From Planctomycetota bacterium (lineage in GTDB: Bacteria; Planctomycetota; Phycisphaerae; FEN-1346), in the NCBI GenBank assembly GCA_030602705.1, contig JAUVZF010000015.1, positions 1 through 59,033 of the forward strand: a DNA stretch of 59,033 bases, in the 5' to 3' direction. Positions 16,470 through 24,674 of this stretch are shown one piece after another (the stretch's first letter is position 1; the number at the start of each line of letters is the position of its first letter). The position numbers were made by a program, and so were the translations under genes. Under the pieces are notes generated by a model that worked only from the letters and a program-made list of their open reading frames with translations, had not been told where the DNA came from and did not search any database.

Positions 16470-17699
16470 ATGCCGGAAACCGCCAAACGAAAAGAGTTTC
16501 AGGCCACGGGTAAGATGAAAGCGGTTATGGGGAAGTACTTCACGGAACTCGCCCACGGAGCGGAGGAAGGGGTGAAAACGGCCTGGTGCACGAGCGTGGG
16601 CCCGGCCGAACTGCTCCGGGCGCTCGGATTCAACGTGCATTTCCCCGAGAATCACGGCGCGATGCTCGGCGCCACGCGCATGGCCACCGACCTCATCCCC
16701 CTGGCAAACGCCCGCGGATTCTCGCCCGACATCTGCTCCTACCTGACCAGCGACGTCGGCTCGTACCTGAAAGGCGAGAGCCCGCTGCACAAGATGAAAC
16801 TGCCGGGGCCGCCAAGGGCCGACGTCCTGGTCTTCAACACCAACCAGTGCCGCGACGTCAAGGACTGGTTCCAGTTCTACGCACGCGAGTGGGACGTACC
16901 GTGCGTCGGCATCCACACGCCGCGCGCCATCGGCGATCTCGACGAGTGTATCCTCCAGGACGTGGCGAGGCAGACCGAGGCGCTGGTCGAACCGCTCGAA
17001 GAGGTGGCGGGCGAGAAACTCGACCCCGACCGCCTGAAAGAGGTCATCGATCTGTCCAGGCAGTGCACCGTCCTGTGGAAGGCCGTGCTCGATACGGCGG
17101 CGAGCGTGCCGTCGCCCCTGACGTTCTTCGACGGAACCATCCAGATGGGCCCGGCGGTGGTGCTGCGCGGCCGCGAGGACGCGGTGGACTACTACGAGGT
17201 GCTGCTGGCGGAGTTGAAGGAGCGCGTGGCGGGCGGCGTTGCGGCGGTTGGGGGCGAGCGGTTCCGCATCTACTGGGAAGGAATGCCCATCTGGGGTAAA
17301 CTGAAGTCGCTCTCCACACAGTTCCTGGAACTGGCGACATGCGTCGTGGCCTCCACCTACTGCAACAGTTGGGTCTTTGAGGACCTCGACCCGGACGATC
17401 CGTTCCGAAGCATGGCCCGCGCTTACTCCAGCATCTTCATCTGCCGCAGCGACGACCGCAAGGAACAATACATCGAACAGATGGTTGAGAAGTTCAGCGT
17501 GGACGGCATCCTGTACCACGATGCCAAGACCTGCCCCAGCAACTCGAACAGCCGGTACCAGATGCCGCAGCGGCTCCAGGAGAAGTTGGGCAAGCCGTTT
17601 CTGGTGGTCAACGGCGACCTGAACGACCTGCGGCTGTATTCGGAGGAGCAGACGCGGACGAACATCGAGGCGTTCGTCGAGCAGTTGGCGCAAGCGTAA
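16470..17699 (+). CDS. 2-hydroxyacyl-CoA dehydratase / benzoyl-CoA reductase family subunit
   Basis: A 409-residue HgdB/BcrB-family iron-sulfur protein. The end is family-typical: DGILYHDAKTCPSNSN with Cys355, then VNGDLNDLRLYSEEQTRTNI. It has ten cysteines (40, 89, 127, 145, 160, 199, 291, 298, 325, 355). HgdB-type subunits bind a [4Fe-4S] cluster through three Cys; double-cubane proteins use more. The family performs ATP-driven, low-potential one-electron chemistry (syn-elimination of 2-hydroxyacyl-CoA, ring reduction of benzoyl-CoA or reduction of small molecules). The ATG at 16470 has AAGGAG upstream. Only one such subunit is present, whereas classical enzymes have two. The partner could be encoded elsewhere, or this could be a homodimer. 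Confidence 0.87.
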   Translation: MPETAKRKEFQATGKMKAVMGKYFTELAHGAEEGVKTAWCTSVGPAELLRALGFNVHFPENHGAMLGATRMATDLIPLANARGFSPDICSYLTSDVGSYLKGESPLHKMKLPGPPRADVLVFNTNQCRDVKDWFQFYAREWDVPCVGIHTPRAIGDLDECILQDVARQTEALVEPLEEVAGEKLDPDRLKEVIDLSRQCTVLWKAVLDTAASVPSPLTFFDGTIQMGPAVVLRGREDAVDYYEVLLAELKERVAGGVAAVGGERFRIYWEGMPIWGKLKSLSTQFLELATCVVASTYCNSWVFEDLDPDDPFRSMARAYSSIFICRSDDRKEQYIEQMVEKFSVDGILYHDAKTCPSNSNSRYQMPQRLQEKLGKPFLVVNGDLNDLRLYSEEQTRTNIEAFVEQLAQA

Positions 17700-17715
17700 G
17701 GGGCGTGGACGGCCG

Positions 17716-17806
17716 GGTGGCACGGCCACTCCCGGCTCGCCGGGAGTGACCGTGGGCCGAGTCGCGCCGAGGAGCACACGGTCACGCTGCGCGTGGCCGT
17801 GCCACC
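17716..17806. repeat. GGTGGCACGG palindromic element, copy 2
   Basis: GGTGGCACGGCCACTCCC at 17716 is mirrored by GGCCGTGCCACC ending at 17806. The core GTCGCGCCGAGGAGC is the reverse complement of the core of the element at 6657, so the core is inverted relative to the ends between copies. Confidence 0.7.
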
Positions 17807-17873
17807 CTGCTGAACACATGGCCACGCAAGCGTGGCCCCTGACGAAGCGTAAGGGGGAGACCGGAGCCGGACC

Positions 17874-18665
17874 ATGCCGTACTTCTGTGGCGTTGACATA
17901 GGCGCTTCCGCCGCGAAACTGGTCATCGTGGACGAGACCGCCCGGACGGTGGGCAAGGCGCTGCGGCGGTCGGGCATCGATTACACCGCCACGGCCGAGG
18001 CGTGCCTGGCCGACGCCCTCTCGGAGGCCGGCCTCGCGCGGGAGCAGATTGCCGCGACGCTTGCCACCGGTTACGGCCGCGACAACGTGCCGTGGGCCGA
18101 CGCGCGGATGACCGAGATCGCCTGCCACGGGCGCGGCGCCTGGCACCACTTCCGCCGGCCCATGACGGTCATCGACATCGGGGCCCAGGACAGCAAGGTC
18201 ATGCATCTGGACGGCGCGGGCCGCCGCACGAGTTTCAAGATGAACCGCAAGTGCGCCGCCGGGACGGGGGCCTTTCTCGAGGAGATCGCCCACCGGCTGG
18301 ACCTGCCGCTGTCGGACCTGAACGGCCTGGCCGAGCGGTCGACGAAAGACGTGACGCTCAGCAGTTTCTGCACCGTGTTTGCCGCCACCGAGATACTCGA
18401 GCGCATCCGCGCCGGCGAAGCGGTCGAGGACATCGTCAAGGGCGCCTTCCGCAGCGTCGTCAACCGCATCTTCGAGATGGACACGGTGGACGGCACGCTC
18501 GTGATGACCGGCGGCGTCGTGGCGCACAACCCGTTTCTGGCAACGTTGGTTGGGGAGTCGTTTGGCGCCGAGGCGCTGGTGCCGCCGGATGCCCAGCACG
18601 TCGGCGCATTCGGAGCCGCGCTGCTGGCATCCGAGCGGGCCCGGAAAGGAGAACAGCCATGCTGA
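17874..18665 (+). CDS. BadF/HgdC-type ATP-dependent activase
   Basis: A 263-residue ASKHA-fold ATPase that injects low-potential electrons into HgdB/BcrB-type proteins. GVDIGASAAKLVIVDE at 6-21 and VIDIGAQDSKVM near 100 are phosphate-binding elements. The two cysteines that share the bridging [4Fe-4S] cluster of the dimer are present in NRKCAAGTGAF (about 126) and SSFCTVFA (about 166). TGGVVAHNPFL is the adenosine motif. Length fits HgdC. It is 174 bases downstream of the HgdB-like gene and overlaps the next gene by seven bases. Confidence 0.92.
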   Translation: MPYFCGVDIGASAAKLVIVDETARTVGKALRRSGIDYTATAEACLADALSEAGLAREQIAATLATGYGRDNVPWADARMTEIACHGRGAWHHFRRPMTVIDIGAQDSKVMHLDGAGRRTSFKMNRKCAAGTGAFLEEIAHRLDLPLSDLNGLAERSTKDVTLSSFCTVFAATEILERIRAGEAVEDIVKGAFRSVVNRIFEMDTVDGTLVMTGGVVAHNPFLATLVGESFGAEALVPPDAQHVGAFGAALLASERARKGEQPC

Positions 18666-19591
18666 TGAAGGATCCCCCCGTCCAGGTCGCCCCGAACCTC
18701 CTGATGCTCGGAACGAACGAGTATCCGCTCTTCCTGTGCAAGGGCGAGTGCGAGGGCGCCCTGTTTGAAGGCGGTACCGGCGCCATGGGCCCCGTGCTCG
18801 GCCGGCAACTCGGGCGCCTTGGCATCGACAAGGGTTTCATCAGGCAACTCGTCGTCACGCACGCCCATCCGGACCACGTGATGGCCGTGCCGATGTTTCG
18901 CGAGATGTTCCCCGGGATGACGGTCCTGGCGTCGGAGGCGGCGGCCGCCGTGCTGTCGGCCGAGAAGGCCATCGCGTTCTTCCGCCAGGTGGACGAGGCG
19001 CTCACCGGGTCGCTGCTGAAGGCCGACCTGATTACCGAGGAGGACCGCCCGCGGCCGCTCGCCGAAGACCGCATCGCCGTTGACCGCATCATCAAGGAGG
19101 GCGATGCGATTGCCGTCGGCGACGCCGTCGCGTTCACCGTTCTGGAAACGCCGGGGCACAGCGACGGCAGCCTGAGTTTTCACGAGGCGGGCGGCGGCGT
19201 GCTCATCATCTCCGACGCCACCGGCTACTACATGCCGGAACACGACGCCTGGTGGCCGAACTATTTCAGCGGCTACGCGGCGTACCTCGATTCGATGACG
19301 CGCCTGGCGGGTCTCGGCGCCGAGGTCCTGTGCCTCAGCCACAACGGCGTCATCACGGGGGCCGAGGACGTCCGGGCCTACTTCGACGGCGCGATTGCCG
19401 CCACCGAGGCCTATCACCGGCGCATCGTCGATGAGGCAAAAGCGGGCAAGTCGGTGCGGCAGATTGCCGAAGAACTGGGCGCAGAGGCGCACGAGAAGAC
19501 GCAGTTGCTGCCGCTCGAGTTCTTCCAGAAGAACTGCGGCCTGCTGGTCAAGCAGTCCCTGCGGCACGAAGGGCTGGAACCCGAGAAGTAG
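18659..19591 (+). CDS. MBL-fold metallo-hydrolase
   Basis: A 310-residue metallo-beta-lactamase-fold protein. Metal ligands are seen in THAHPDH (about 61-67), the GHSDGSL His (about 166) and SDATGYY Asp. A winged-helix-like C-terminus (SVRQIAEELG) follows, as in many LACTB2- or glyoxalase II-like thioesterases. The start ATG lies within the end of the activase gene after AAAGGAG. In a CoA-thioester cluster it could hydrolyse an acyl-CoA or related thioester, which is inference. It could equally detoxify an intermediate. Confidence 0.82.
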   Translation: MLMKDPPVQVAPNLLMLGTNEYPLFLCKGECEGALFEGGTGAMGPVLGRQLGRLGIDKGFIRQLVVTHAHPDHVMAVPMFREMFPGMTVLASEAAAAVLSAEKAIAFFRQVDEALTGSLLKADLITEEDRPRPLAEDRIAVDRIIKEGDAIAVGDAVAFTVLETPGHSDGSLSFHEAGGGVLIISDATGYYMPEHDAWWPNYFSGYAAYLDSMTRLAGLGAEVLCLSHNGVITGAEDVRAYFDGAIAATEAYHRRIVDEAKAGKSVRQIAEELGAEAHEKTQLLPLEFFQKNCGLLVKQSLRHEGLEPEK

Positions 19592-19614
19592 CGGAACCTT
19601 GTGAAAGGGTTAAC

Positions 19615-20616
19615 ATGCCACAGTCGCGCGTCGTCGGAACCGGGCACTACCTGCCGCCCAAAGTCGTCACGAACTTCGACGTCATGAAGATGATGGACAC
19701 CAGTGACGAGTTCATCGTGACGCGGACGGGCGTCCGCGAGAGACGGTACGCGGAGGCGGACGTCAGCGCGTCGGACCTGGCGGCCCTGGCGTGCCGGGCG
19801 GCGGTCGAGGACGCCGGTATCGACATGAAAGACATCGACCTTCTTATCATGAACACCATCACCCCCGACGCCGCCGACCCGGGGTGCGCGTTCTTTCTCC
19901 AGGACAAACTCGACCTGCCGGGCATTGCAGTCATGGACATACGCCAGCAGTGCGCCGGCCTGATCTACGGGCTCGCCATCGCCGACCACTTCGTGCGTGC
20001 GGGCACCTACCGCTACGTGCTTATCGCGTGCAGCGAGGTTCTCTCGAAGCGGATCGACGGGTCTTACGACGGGCGCAACATCGCCATCCTCCTGGGCGAC
20101 GGCGCGGGGGCGGCCGTCGTCGGACCGTCGGACGACGGCGAAAAAGGAATCCTCTCGACCATCCTTCACGGCGACGGCAGCCATGCCAAGGCCCTCTACA
20201 CGGCCGCGCCGGGCAGCGCGCTGGGGCGAATGCAGATGATTACCAAGGACGATATCGACGCCGGCCGCGTCCACTTCCGAATGGACGGACGGGCGGTCTT
20301 CGAACACGGCGTCGCCAGAATGTCGGAGGCGGCGCTGGAGTCGCTCGAAGTCAACGGCCTGACCATGGACGACATCGACGTGCTCATTCCCCATCAGGCG
20401 AACCTGCGAATGCTGGAGGCCATCATCGAGCGCACCGGGGCGCCGCAGGAGAAGGTGTTCGTGAACGTCGAGAAGTACGGCAACATAGCGTCGGCGTGCC
20501 TGCCGATTGCCTTCGACCAGGCCCGCCGCAGCGGGATGGTGACCGGGGGGAGCCTGGTGCTGCTGGTGGCGTTCGGTTCGGGCTTCGTCTGGGCCTCGGC
20601 GCTGCTCAGGATGTAG
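19615..20616 (+). CDS. 3-oxoacyl-ACP synthase III-like (KAS III) protein
   Basis: A 333-residue thiolase-fold enzyme with the intact KAS III triad: Cys in RQQCAGLIYG (about 111), His in IPHQANLRM (about 261) and Asn in KYGNIASA (about 291). FabH normally starts fatty acid synthesis by condensing acetyl-CoA with malonyl-ACP, but there are no fab genes here. It sits 23 bases after the MBL gene at the end of the acyl-CoA cluster. A role in condensing or cleaving a pathway-specific acyl-CoA is therefore as likely as a role in lipid synthesis. Confidence 0.87.
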   Translation: MPQSRVVGTGHYLPPKVVTNFDVMKMMDTSDEFIVTRTGVRERRYAEADVSASDLAALACRAAVEDAGIDMKDIDLLIMNTITPDAADPGCAFFLQDKLDLPGIAVMDIRQQCAGLIYGLAIADHFVRAGTYRYVLIACSEVLSKRIDGSYDGRNIAILLGDGAGAAVVGPSDDGEKGILSTILHGDGSHAKALYTAAPGSALGRMQMITKDDIDAGRVHFRMDGRAVFEHGVARMSEAALESLEVNGLTMDDIDVLIPHQANLRMLEAIIERTGAPQEKVFVNVEKYGNIASACLPIAFDQARRSGMVTGGSLVLLVAFGSGFVWASALLRM

Positions 20617-20628
20617 CCCCCGCCCGGG

Positions 20629-22206
20629 CTACTGTTGTTGCGACGTTGTCTTGGCCGCCATCTCGCGCAGTTTGAACCGCTTGATCTTGCCCGTGGCCGT
20701 CTTCGGCAGGGCGTCCACAAACTGGACCCACCGCGGATACTTGTACTTGGCCGTCTTGCTCTTGACGAAGTCCTGGAGTTCCTTGGCGAGTTCGTCCGAC
20801 GGGTCGTGCCCGTCCTTGAGCACGATGTATGCGTATGGCTTGATGAGCCCCTCTTTGTCGGGCGCAGCCGCGATGCCGCTTTCGAGGACGGCCGCATGCT
20901 CCTGGAGGATCGCCTCGACGTCGGTCGGCCAGACGGCCATGCCGCTCACCTTCATCATGTCGTCGCTGCGGCCGGCGTACCAGTAGAAGCCATCCTCGTC
21001 CACCTTGAACTTGTCGTGGGTGTCGATCCATTCGCCGAGGAACGTATGCTTGGTCTGCTCGTGCTTGTTCCAGTAGCCGAGCGCGATGCTGTCGCCTTTG
21101 ATGAGCAGGTTGCCGATCTTGCCGGTCGGCACCTCGCCGCCGCCCTCGTCCACGATCTTTGCCTCGTATCCGGGGACGACCTCGCCCGTGCTGCCTGCCT
21201 TGGCCCGGCCGGGCCGGTTCGAGATGAAGATGTGCAGGATTTCGGTCGAGCCGATGCCGTCGAGTATCTCGACGCCGAAACGGTCGCGCCACTTCTCGAA
21301 GATGGGCTTCGGCAGCGGTTCGCCGGCCGAGACGCACATGCGGACCTTGCCCAAACTCGTCCGCCCCTCTTTCTCGGCGGTGTGGAGCAGCGAGGCGTAA
21401 CTCGTGGGAACGCTGTAGAAGACCGTCGGCTGGTGCCGGTCGATCACCTCGAACACCGCCGCGGGCGTCGGCCTGCCCGGCAGGAGCACGTTGGTGCCCC
21501 CGACGCGCAAGGCGAAATAGAGGCCGTTGCCCAGCCCGTAGGCGAAGAATAACTTCGCTACCGAAAAGCATACGTCAGATGCCTTAAGACCCAAGATATC
21601 TCTCGCGTACAGGTCGGCCTCCACGATCATGTCGTGGTGCAGGTGGATCGCCCCTTTCGGAAAGCCCGTCGTGCCGGAACTGTACAGCCAGAACGCGGCA
21701 TCGTCTTTGCTCGTGTCGGCGGGCGCCAGTTGCGGCGAGGCCTTCTCCATGACGCTCTCGAGGCTCGGGTAGCCTTCCACCTCCTCGCCCGAGACGAAGA
21801 CGTGCTGCAGGTATTTCAGGTTGTCGCGGATTGCGGTGATGCGGTCCAGGAGTGACGAGTGGACCACGAGGATTCGCGCGCGGCTGTCGTTGAGCAGATA
21901 CTCGTAGTCGGCGGGCATGAGGAGCGTGTTCATCGGAATGGCCACCGCGCCGATCTTCATCGCCCCGAAGAAGGTGAACGGGAACTCGGGCGCGTCCGGC
22001 ACGAGGATGGCCACACGCTCTTCCAGGCGGACGCCCAGGTCTCTGAGGGCGTTTCCGAACCGGTTGACCCCTTCGTGCAGGTCGCGGTAGGTGACGGTTC
22101 GCTCGCCGCACACGATGGCGGGCTCTTCGCCCCGGCCCTCGGCCATGTGGGTATCGACAAAGACGGCGGCCGCATTCAGCCGCTCCGGAATGGCTGTTTC
22201 TGACAT
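20629..22206 (-). CDS. Benzoate-CoA ligase family acyl-CoA synthetase
   Basis: A 525-residue adenylate-forming enzyme. Motifs are YSSGTTGFPKGAIH (A3, about 167), SAGEPLPKPIFEKW (about 292), GIGSTEILHIF (A5, about 316), YAGRSDDMMKVSG (A8) and a C-terminal PKTATGKIKRFKL with the catalytic lysine. The N-terminal NAAAVFVDTHMAEGRG and the RLEERVAILVPDAPEF-type spacing fit the benzoate/4-hydroxybenzoate-CoA ligase group. The ATG at 22206 has an ideal AAGGAG. It is convergent with the KAS III-like gene (12 bases between stops). It would activate an aromatic or alicyclic acid as the entry step of the cluster; substrate unproven. Confidence 0.85.
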   Translation of the reverse strand: MSETAIPERLNAAAVFVDTHMAEGRGEEPAIVCGERTVTYRDLHEGVNRFGNALRDLGVRLEERVAILVPDAPEFPFTFFGAMKIGAVAIPMNTLLMPADYEYLLNDSRARILVVHSSLLDRITAIRDNLKYLQHVFVSGEEVEGYPSLESVMEKASPQLAPADTSKDDAAFWLYSSGTTGFPKGAIHLHHDMIVEADLYARDILGLKASDVCFSVAKLFFAYGLGNGLYFALRVGGTNVLLPGRPTPAAVFEVIDRHQPTVFYSVPTSYASLLHTAEKEGRTSLGKVRMCVSAGEPLPKPIFEKWRDRFGVEILDGIGSTEILHIFISNRPGRAKAGSTGEVVPGYEAKIVDEGGGEVPTGKIGNLLIKGDSIALGYWNKHEQTKHTFLGEWIDTHDKFKVDEDGFYWYAGRSDDMMKVSGMAVWPTDVEAILQEHAAVLESGIAAAPDKEGLIKPYAYIVLKDGHDPSDELAKELQDFVKSKTAKYKYPRWVQFVDALPKTATGKIKRFKLREMAAKTTSQQQ

Positions 22207-22310
22207 GTAAATCTCCTTCTTCGTCGAGGTTGGGACGCAAAACGTCGCCGCACCCACCTTGTCAGAACGCGTCCGGGTAGAACTCCTTCGGGTCTTTTCG
22301 CCGCGACCCG

Positions 22311-22340
22311 CTTGTCCGCCGAAGCCTTGGCGAAGGCGGA
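22311..22340. repeat. Short dispersed CCGAAGCCTTGGCGAAGG repeat
   Basis: This stretch, read on the minus strand, would translate as AFAKASADK, a peptide seen as a low-complexity artefact in many uncultured bacterial genomes because the DNA repeat is widespread (general knowledge). The 241-base gap 22207-22447 otherwise holds no gene I can support. Confidence 0.4.
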
Positions 22341-22447
22341 AAGGGGAGCGCGTGCTGTTACGCGAACGGCTCGCGCATCGTTTCCAGAACGCCGCCGGCC
22401 CCAGGTCGCACGGCGGTGGTGCTCAGGTGCTGGCGGTAGGATGAGCC

Positions 22448-23071
22448 TCACTCCGCCGGCAGGCGAAGCAGATCGTACGCCCGCTTGACGTACACCAGGC
22501 CGCTCGCGCCCGTGAACAGGGTCGTCGCCCAGATGAGGACGTCGCGGGCCACCTCCGTCCATGCGGGCCCGTCGGTCCAGTGGGCGACGTAGAAAATGGA
22601 CCACGAGATGGCCGTGCACTGAAGGATCATCTTGACCTTGCCGCTCCAGGAGGCGGCAAACGGGACGCCGTGCGACTCGCTGAAACCGCGCATCCCCGTC
22701 ACCAGCAGTTCCCGCGCGATGATGAGCACCACCATCCACGTCTGCCAGCCGGTAAGGTTCACCGGGGCGGAACCCACTTCGCCCAGCACCAGGAACTGGT
22801 TACCGACCATATATACGAGCGCGCCGCAGATGATGATCTTATCGACGAACGGGTCGGCGATGCGGCCGAACGCCGTCTGGTGGCCGAGGCGACGGGCCAG
22901 GTACCCGTCCACCATGTCGGTGCACACCGCCACGAGGAACACCACCAGCGCCACGTCCAGAACGGGCCAGCCGCCGTCCTGTTCGGCATCATAGAAGCCG
23001 AGGATGATGAAGAACGCGATCGCCATGAAGAACCGGGTGGCCGTCAGCAGGTTCGGAATGTGGCGAGTCAT
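22448..23071 (-). CDS. pgsA: CDP-diacylglycerol--glycerol-3-phosphate 3-phosphatidyltransferase
   Basis: A 207-residue inner-membrane enzyme that makes phosphatidylglycerophosphate. The N-terminus MTRHIPNLLTATRFFMAI is typical. The CDP-alcohol phosphotransferase motif is DMVDGYLARRLGHQTAFGRI followed by ADPFVDK (D-x2-DG-x2-AR-x8-G-x3-D-x3-D, about 52-75). About five to six membrane helices follow. Its start overlaps the rimO stop by four bases, so the two are translationally coupled. Confidence 0.92.
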   Translation of the reverse strand: MTRHIPNLLTATRFFMAIAFFIILGFYDAEQDGGWPVLDVALVVFLVAVCTDMVDGYLARRLGHQTAFGRIADPFVDKIIICGALVYMVGNQFLVLGEVGSAPVNLTGWQTWMVVLIIARELLVTGMRGFSESHGVPFAASWSGKVKMILQCTAISWSIFYVAHWTDGPAWTEVARDVLIWATTLFTGASGLVYVKRAYDLLRLPAE

Positions 23072-24474
23072 GCGTTCTCGTCTTTCATCACGTCTGCGAC
23101 AAGGTCGTACCCCTCGGCCCCGGTCACGCGGACGGTGCAGAACTCGCCCACGGCGGCGGCGCCGGGCGGCAGCAGGACCACGCTGTCCACCTCGGGCGCC
23201 TGACCCGCGTGGCGCGCCGCCAGGCGGCCGCCGGCGTCGGCGCCGTCGACGAGGACTCTGAGCGTCTCGCCGACGCGCTGCGCCGCCGCCTCGTGCGCGA
23301 GTGCCTCGGCCGCAGCCATCAGGCGCTCCCACCGCTGCCGCGCCACCTCCGCCGGAACGCGGTCCGAGAGCGCTGCCGCACGCGTACCTTCTTCGAGACT
23401 GTACACGAATACGCCGACGTGGTCAAAGCGAACTTTTTCGACAAAACTCAATAGTTCCTCGAAGTCAGCCTCCGTCTCGCCGGGGTAGCCGACGAGAAAG
23501 GATGTCCGGATGGCCATGTCAGGCGCCGCGGCGCGCAGGCGGTCGATGAGATCCTGAATCTGTGCCCGTCCCGCGCGCCGGCCCATGCTCTCCAGTATCC
23601 GCGAGGCGATGTGCTGGAGCGGCAGATCGACGTACGGCACCAGCGGCGGTCCGGCGGCAAACTGGTCGATGAGGTCCGGCGGAAACGACGCCGGATGCGC
23701 GTACATCAGGCGGATCCAACGCGCCCCGGACCGCTCGCACAGGTCCTCCAGCAGGTCCGCGACGTGCCGGCCGCTCTCCGGACGCTCGCGGCCGTAAGCC
23801 GTGGTGTCCTGGCCGATGAGCACCAGTTCCTTCGCGCCGTCGGCGACGAGTTCCTCGGCCTCCTCCAGGACCAGTTCGGCAGGCTTCGAGCGAAGAGGGC
23901 CGCGAATCTCAGGGATAGCACAGTACGCGCAGCGGTTGTCGCAGCCTTCCGTGATCCGCAGGTACGCATAGTGGCGGGGCGTCAGGCGCAGCCGCTCGCG
24001 GTCGTCCGGCACGGCCGACGGCACAGGGCCGACGCACACCACAGGCGCGTGGGCTGAGGCCGATCGCGCACGGCTGCGCTTTCGTGTCCGCTTGCCCTGT
24101 TTGGCGCCGAGGACCTGGCGGCAGATCTCGGGCAATCTGTCGCGCTCGGCCAGGCCGACGACGGCGTCCACGTCCGGATGACGCCGGAGGATCTCGCGCC
24201 CGTACCGCTGGGCCATGCACCCGGCGACGACGATGTGGCCGATGCGGCCGTCGCGTTTCATTTCCTCGAAGGCATCGATGTGCTGGTCGCTCTCGGCCCG
24301 CGCCAGGTCGATGAAACCGCACGTGTTGACGATGGCGACGTCGGCCCCGTCCGGGTCGGCGGTGACGGCGAACCCGTCGAGGGCCAGGCAGGCGAGCATC
24401 CGCTCGGCGTCCACGAGGTTCTTGGAACATCCGAGGCTGACCAGCGCAAGCACAGGCAATGGGTTTTCAGGCAT
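23068..24474 (-). CDS. rimO: Ribosomal protein S12 methylthiotransferase RimO
   Basis: A 468-residue radical-SAM methylthiotransferase. The N-terminal MTTase domain has SLGCSKNLVDAERM, NTCGFID and GCMAQRY with the auxiliary-cluster cysteines. The radical-SAM CxxxCxxC motif is TEGCDNRCAYCAIP (about 166). The C-terminus is a TRAM-like RNA-binding domain (about 395-468). RimO methylthiolates an aspartate of ribosomal protein S12. SLGCSKN and the CDNRCAYC sequence separate it from MiaB. A longer upstream frame exists to 24654, but the ATG at 24474 gives the canonical N-terminus. Confidence 0.92.
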   Translation of the reverse strand: MPENPLPVLALVSLGCSKNLVDAERMLACLALDGFAVTADPDGADVAIVNTCGFIDLARAESDQHIDAFEEMKRDGRIGHIVVAGCMAQRYGREILRRHPDVDAVVGLAERDRLPEICRQVLGAKQGKRTRKRSRARSASAHAPVVCVGPVPSAVPDDRERLRLTPRHYAYLRITEGCDNRCAYCAIPEIRGPLRSKPAELVLEEAEELVADGAKELVLIGQDTTAYGRERPESGRHVADLLEDLCERSGARWIRLMYAHPASFPPDLIDQFAAGPPLVPYVDLPLQHIASRILESMGRRAGRAQIQDLIDRLRAAAPDMAIRTSFLVGYPGETEADFEELLSFVEKVRFDHVGVFVYSLEEGTRAAALSDRVPAEVARQRWERLMAAAEALAHEAAAQRVGETLRVLVDGADAGGRLAARHAGQAPEVDSVVLLPPGAAAVGEFCTVRVTGAEGYDLVADVMKDENA

Positions 24475-24674
24475 GACTTCGGCGGCACGCGAGCCGCTGC
24501 CCCTCTCCGGCACCGGCGGTGAGCCGGGCAGTCTATGTCGCGGGCGCCCGAGTGTAAAGCGAAAACGACCCGCGACACACGGCGCGAGGCTGCGGCGCGG
24601 GGAAAAGCCTTGAATCACCCGCAGGCCGTCCGATAATCGCTGAGCCGAAACCACGGGGCAGGGGCACCCGCAAC

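Noticed and set aside
16371-18599. 742-codon open frame antisense to the HgdB-like gene and activase
   Set aside because: It covers two well-supported genes and their intergenic repeat; composition is a shadow of GC-rich codons.
22207-22447. Small protein containing the AFAKASADK peptide
   Set aside because: The peptide is a translation of a common dispersed DNA repeat, and the frame has no ribosome site or family match.
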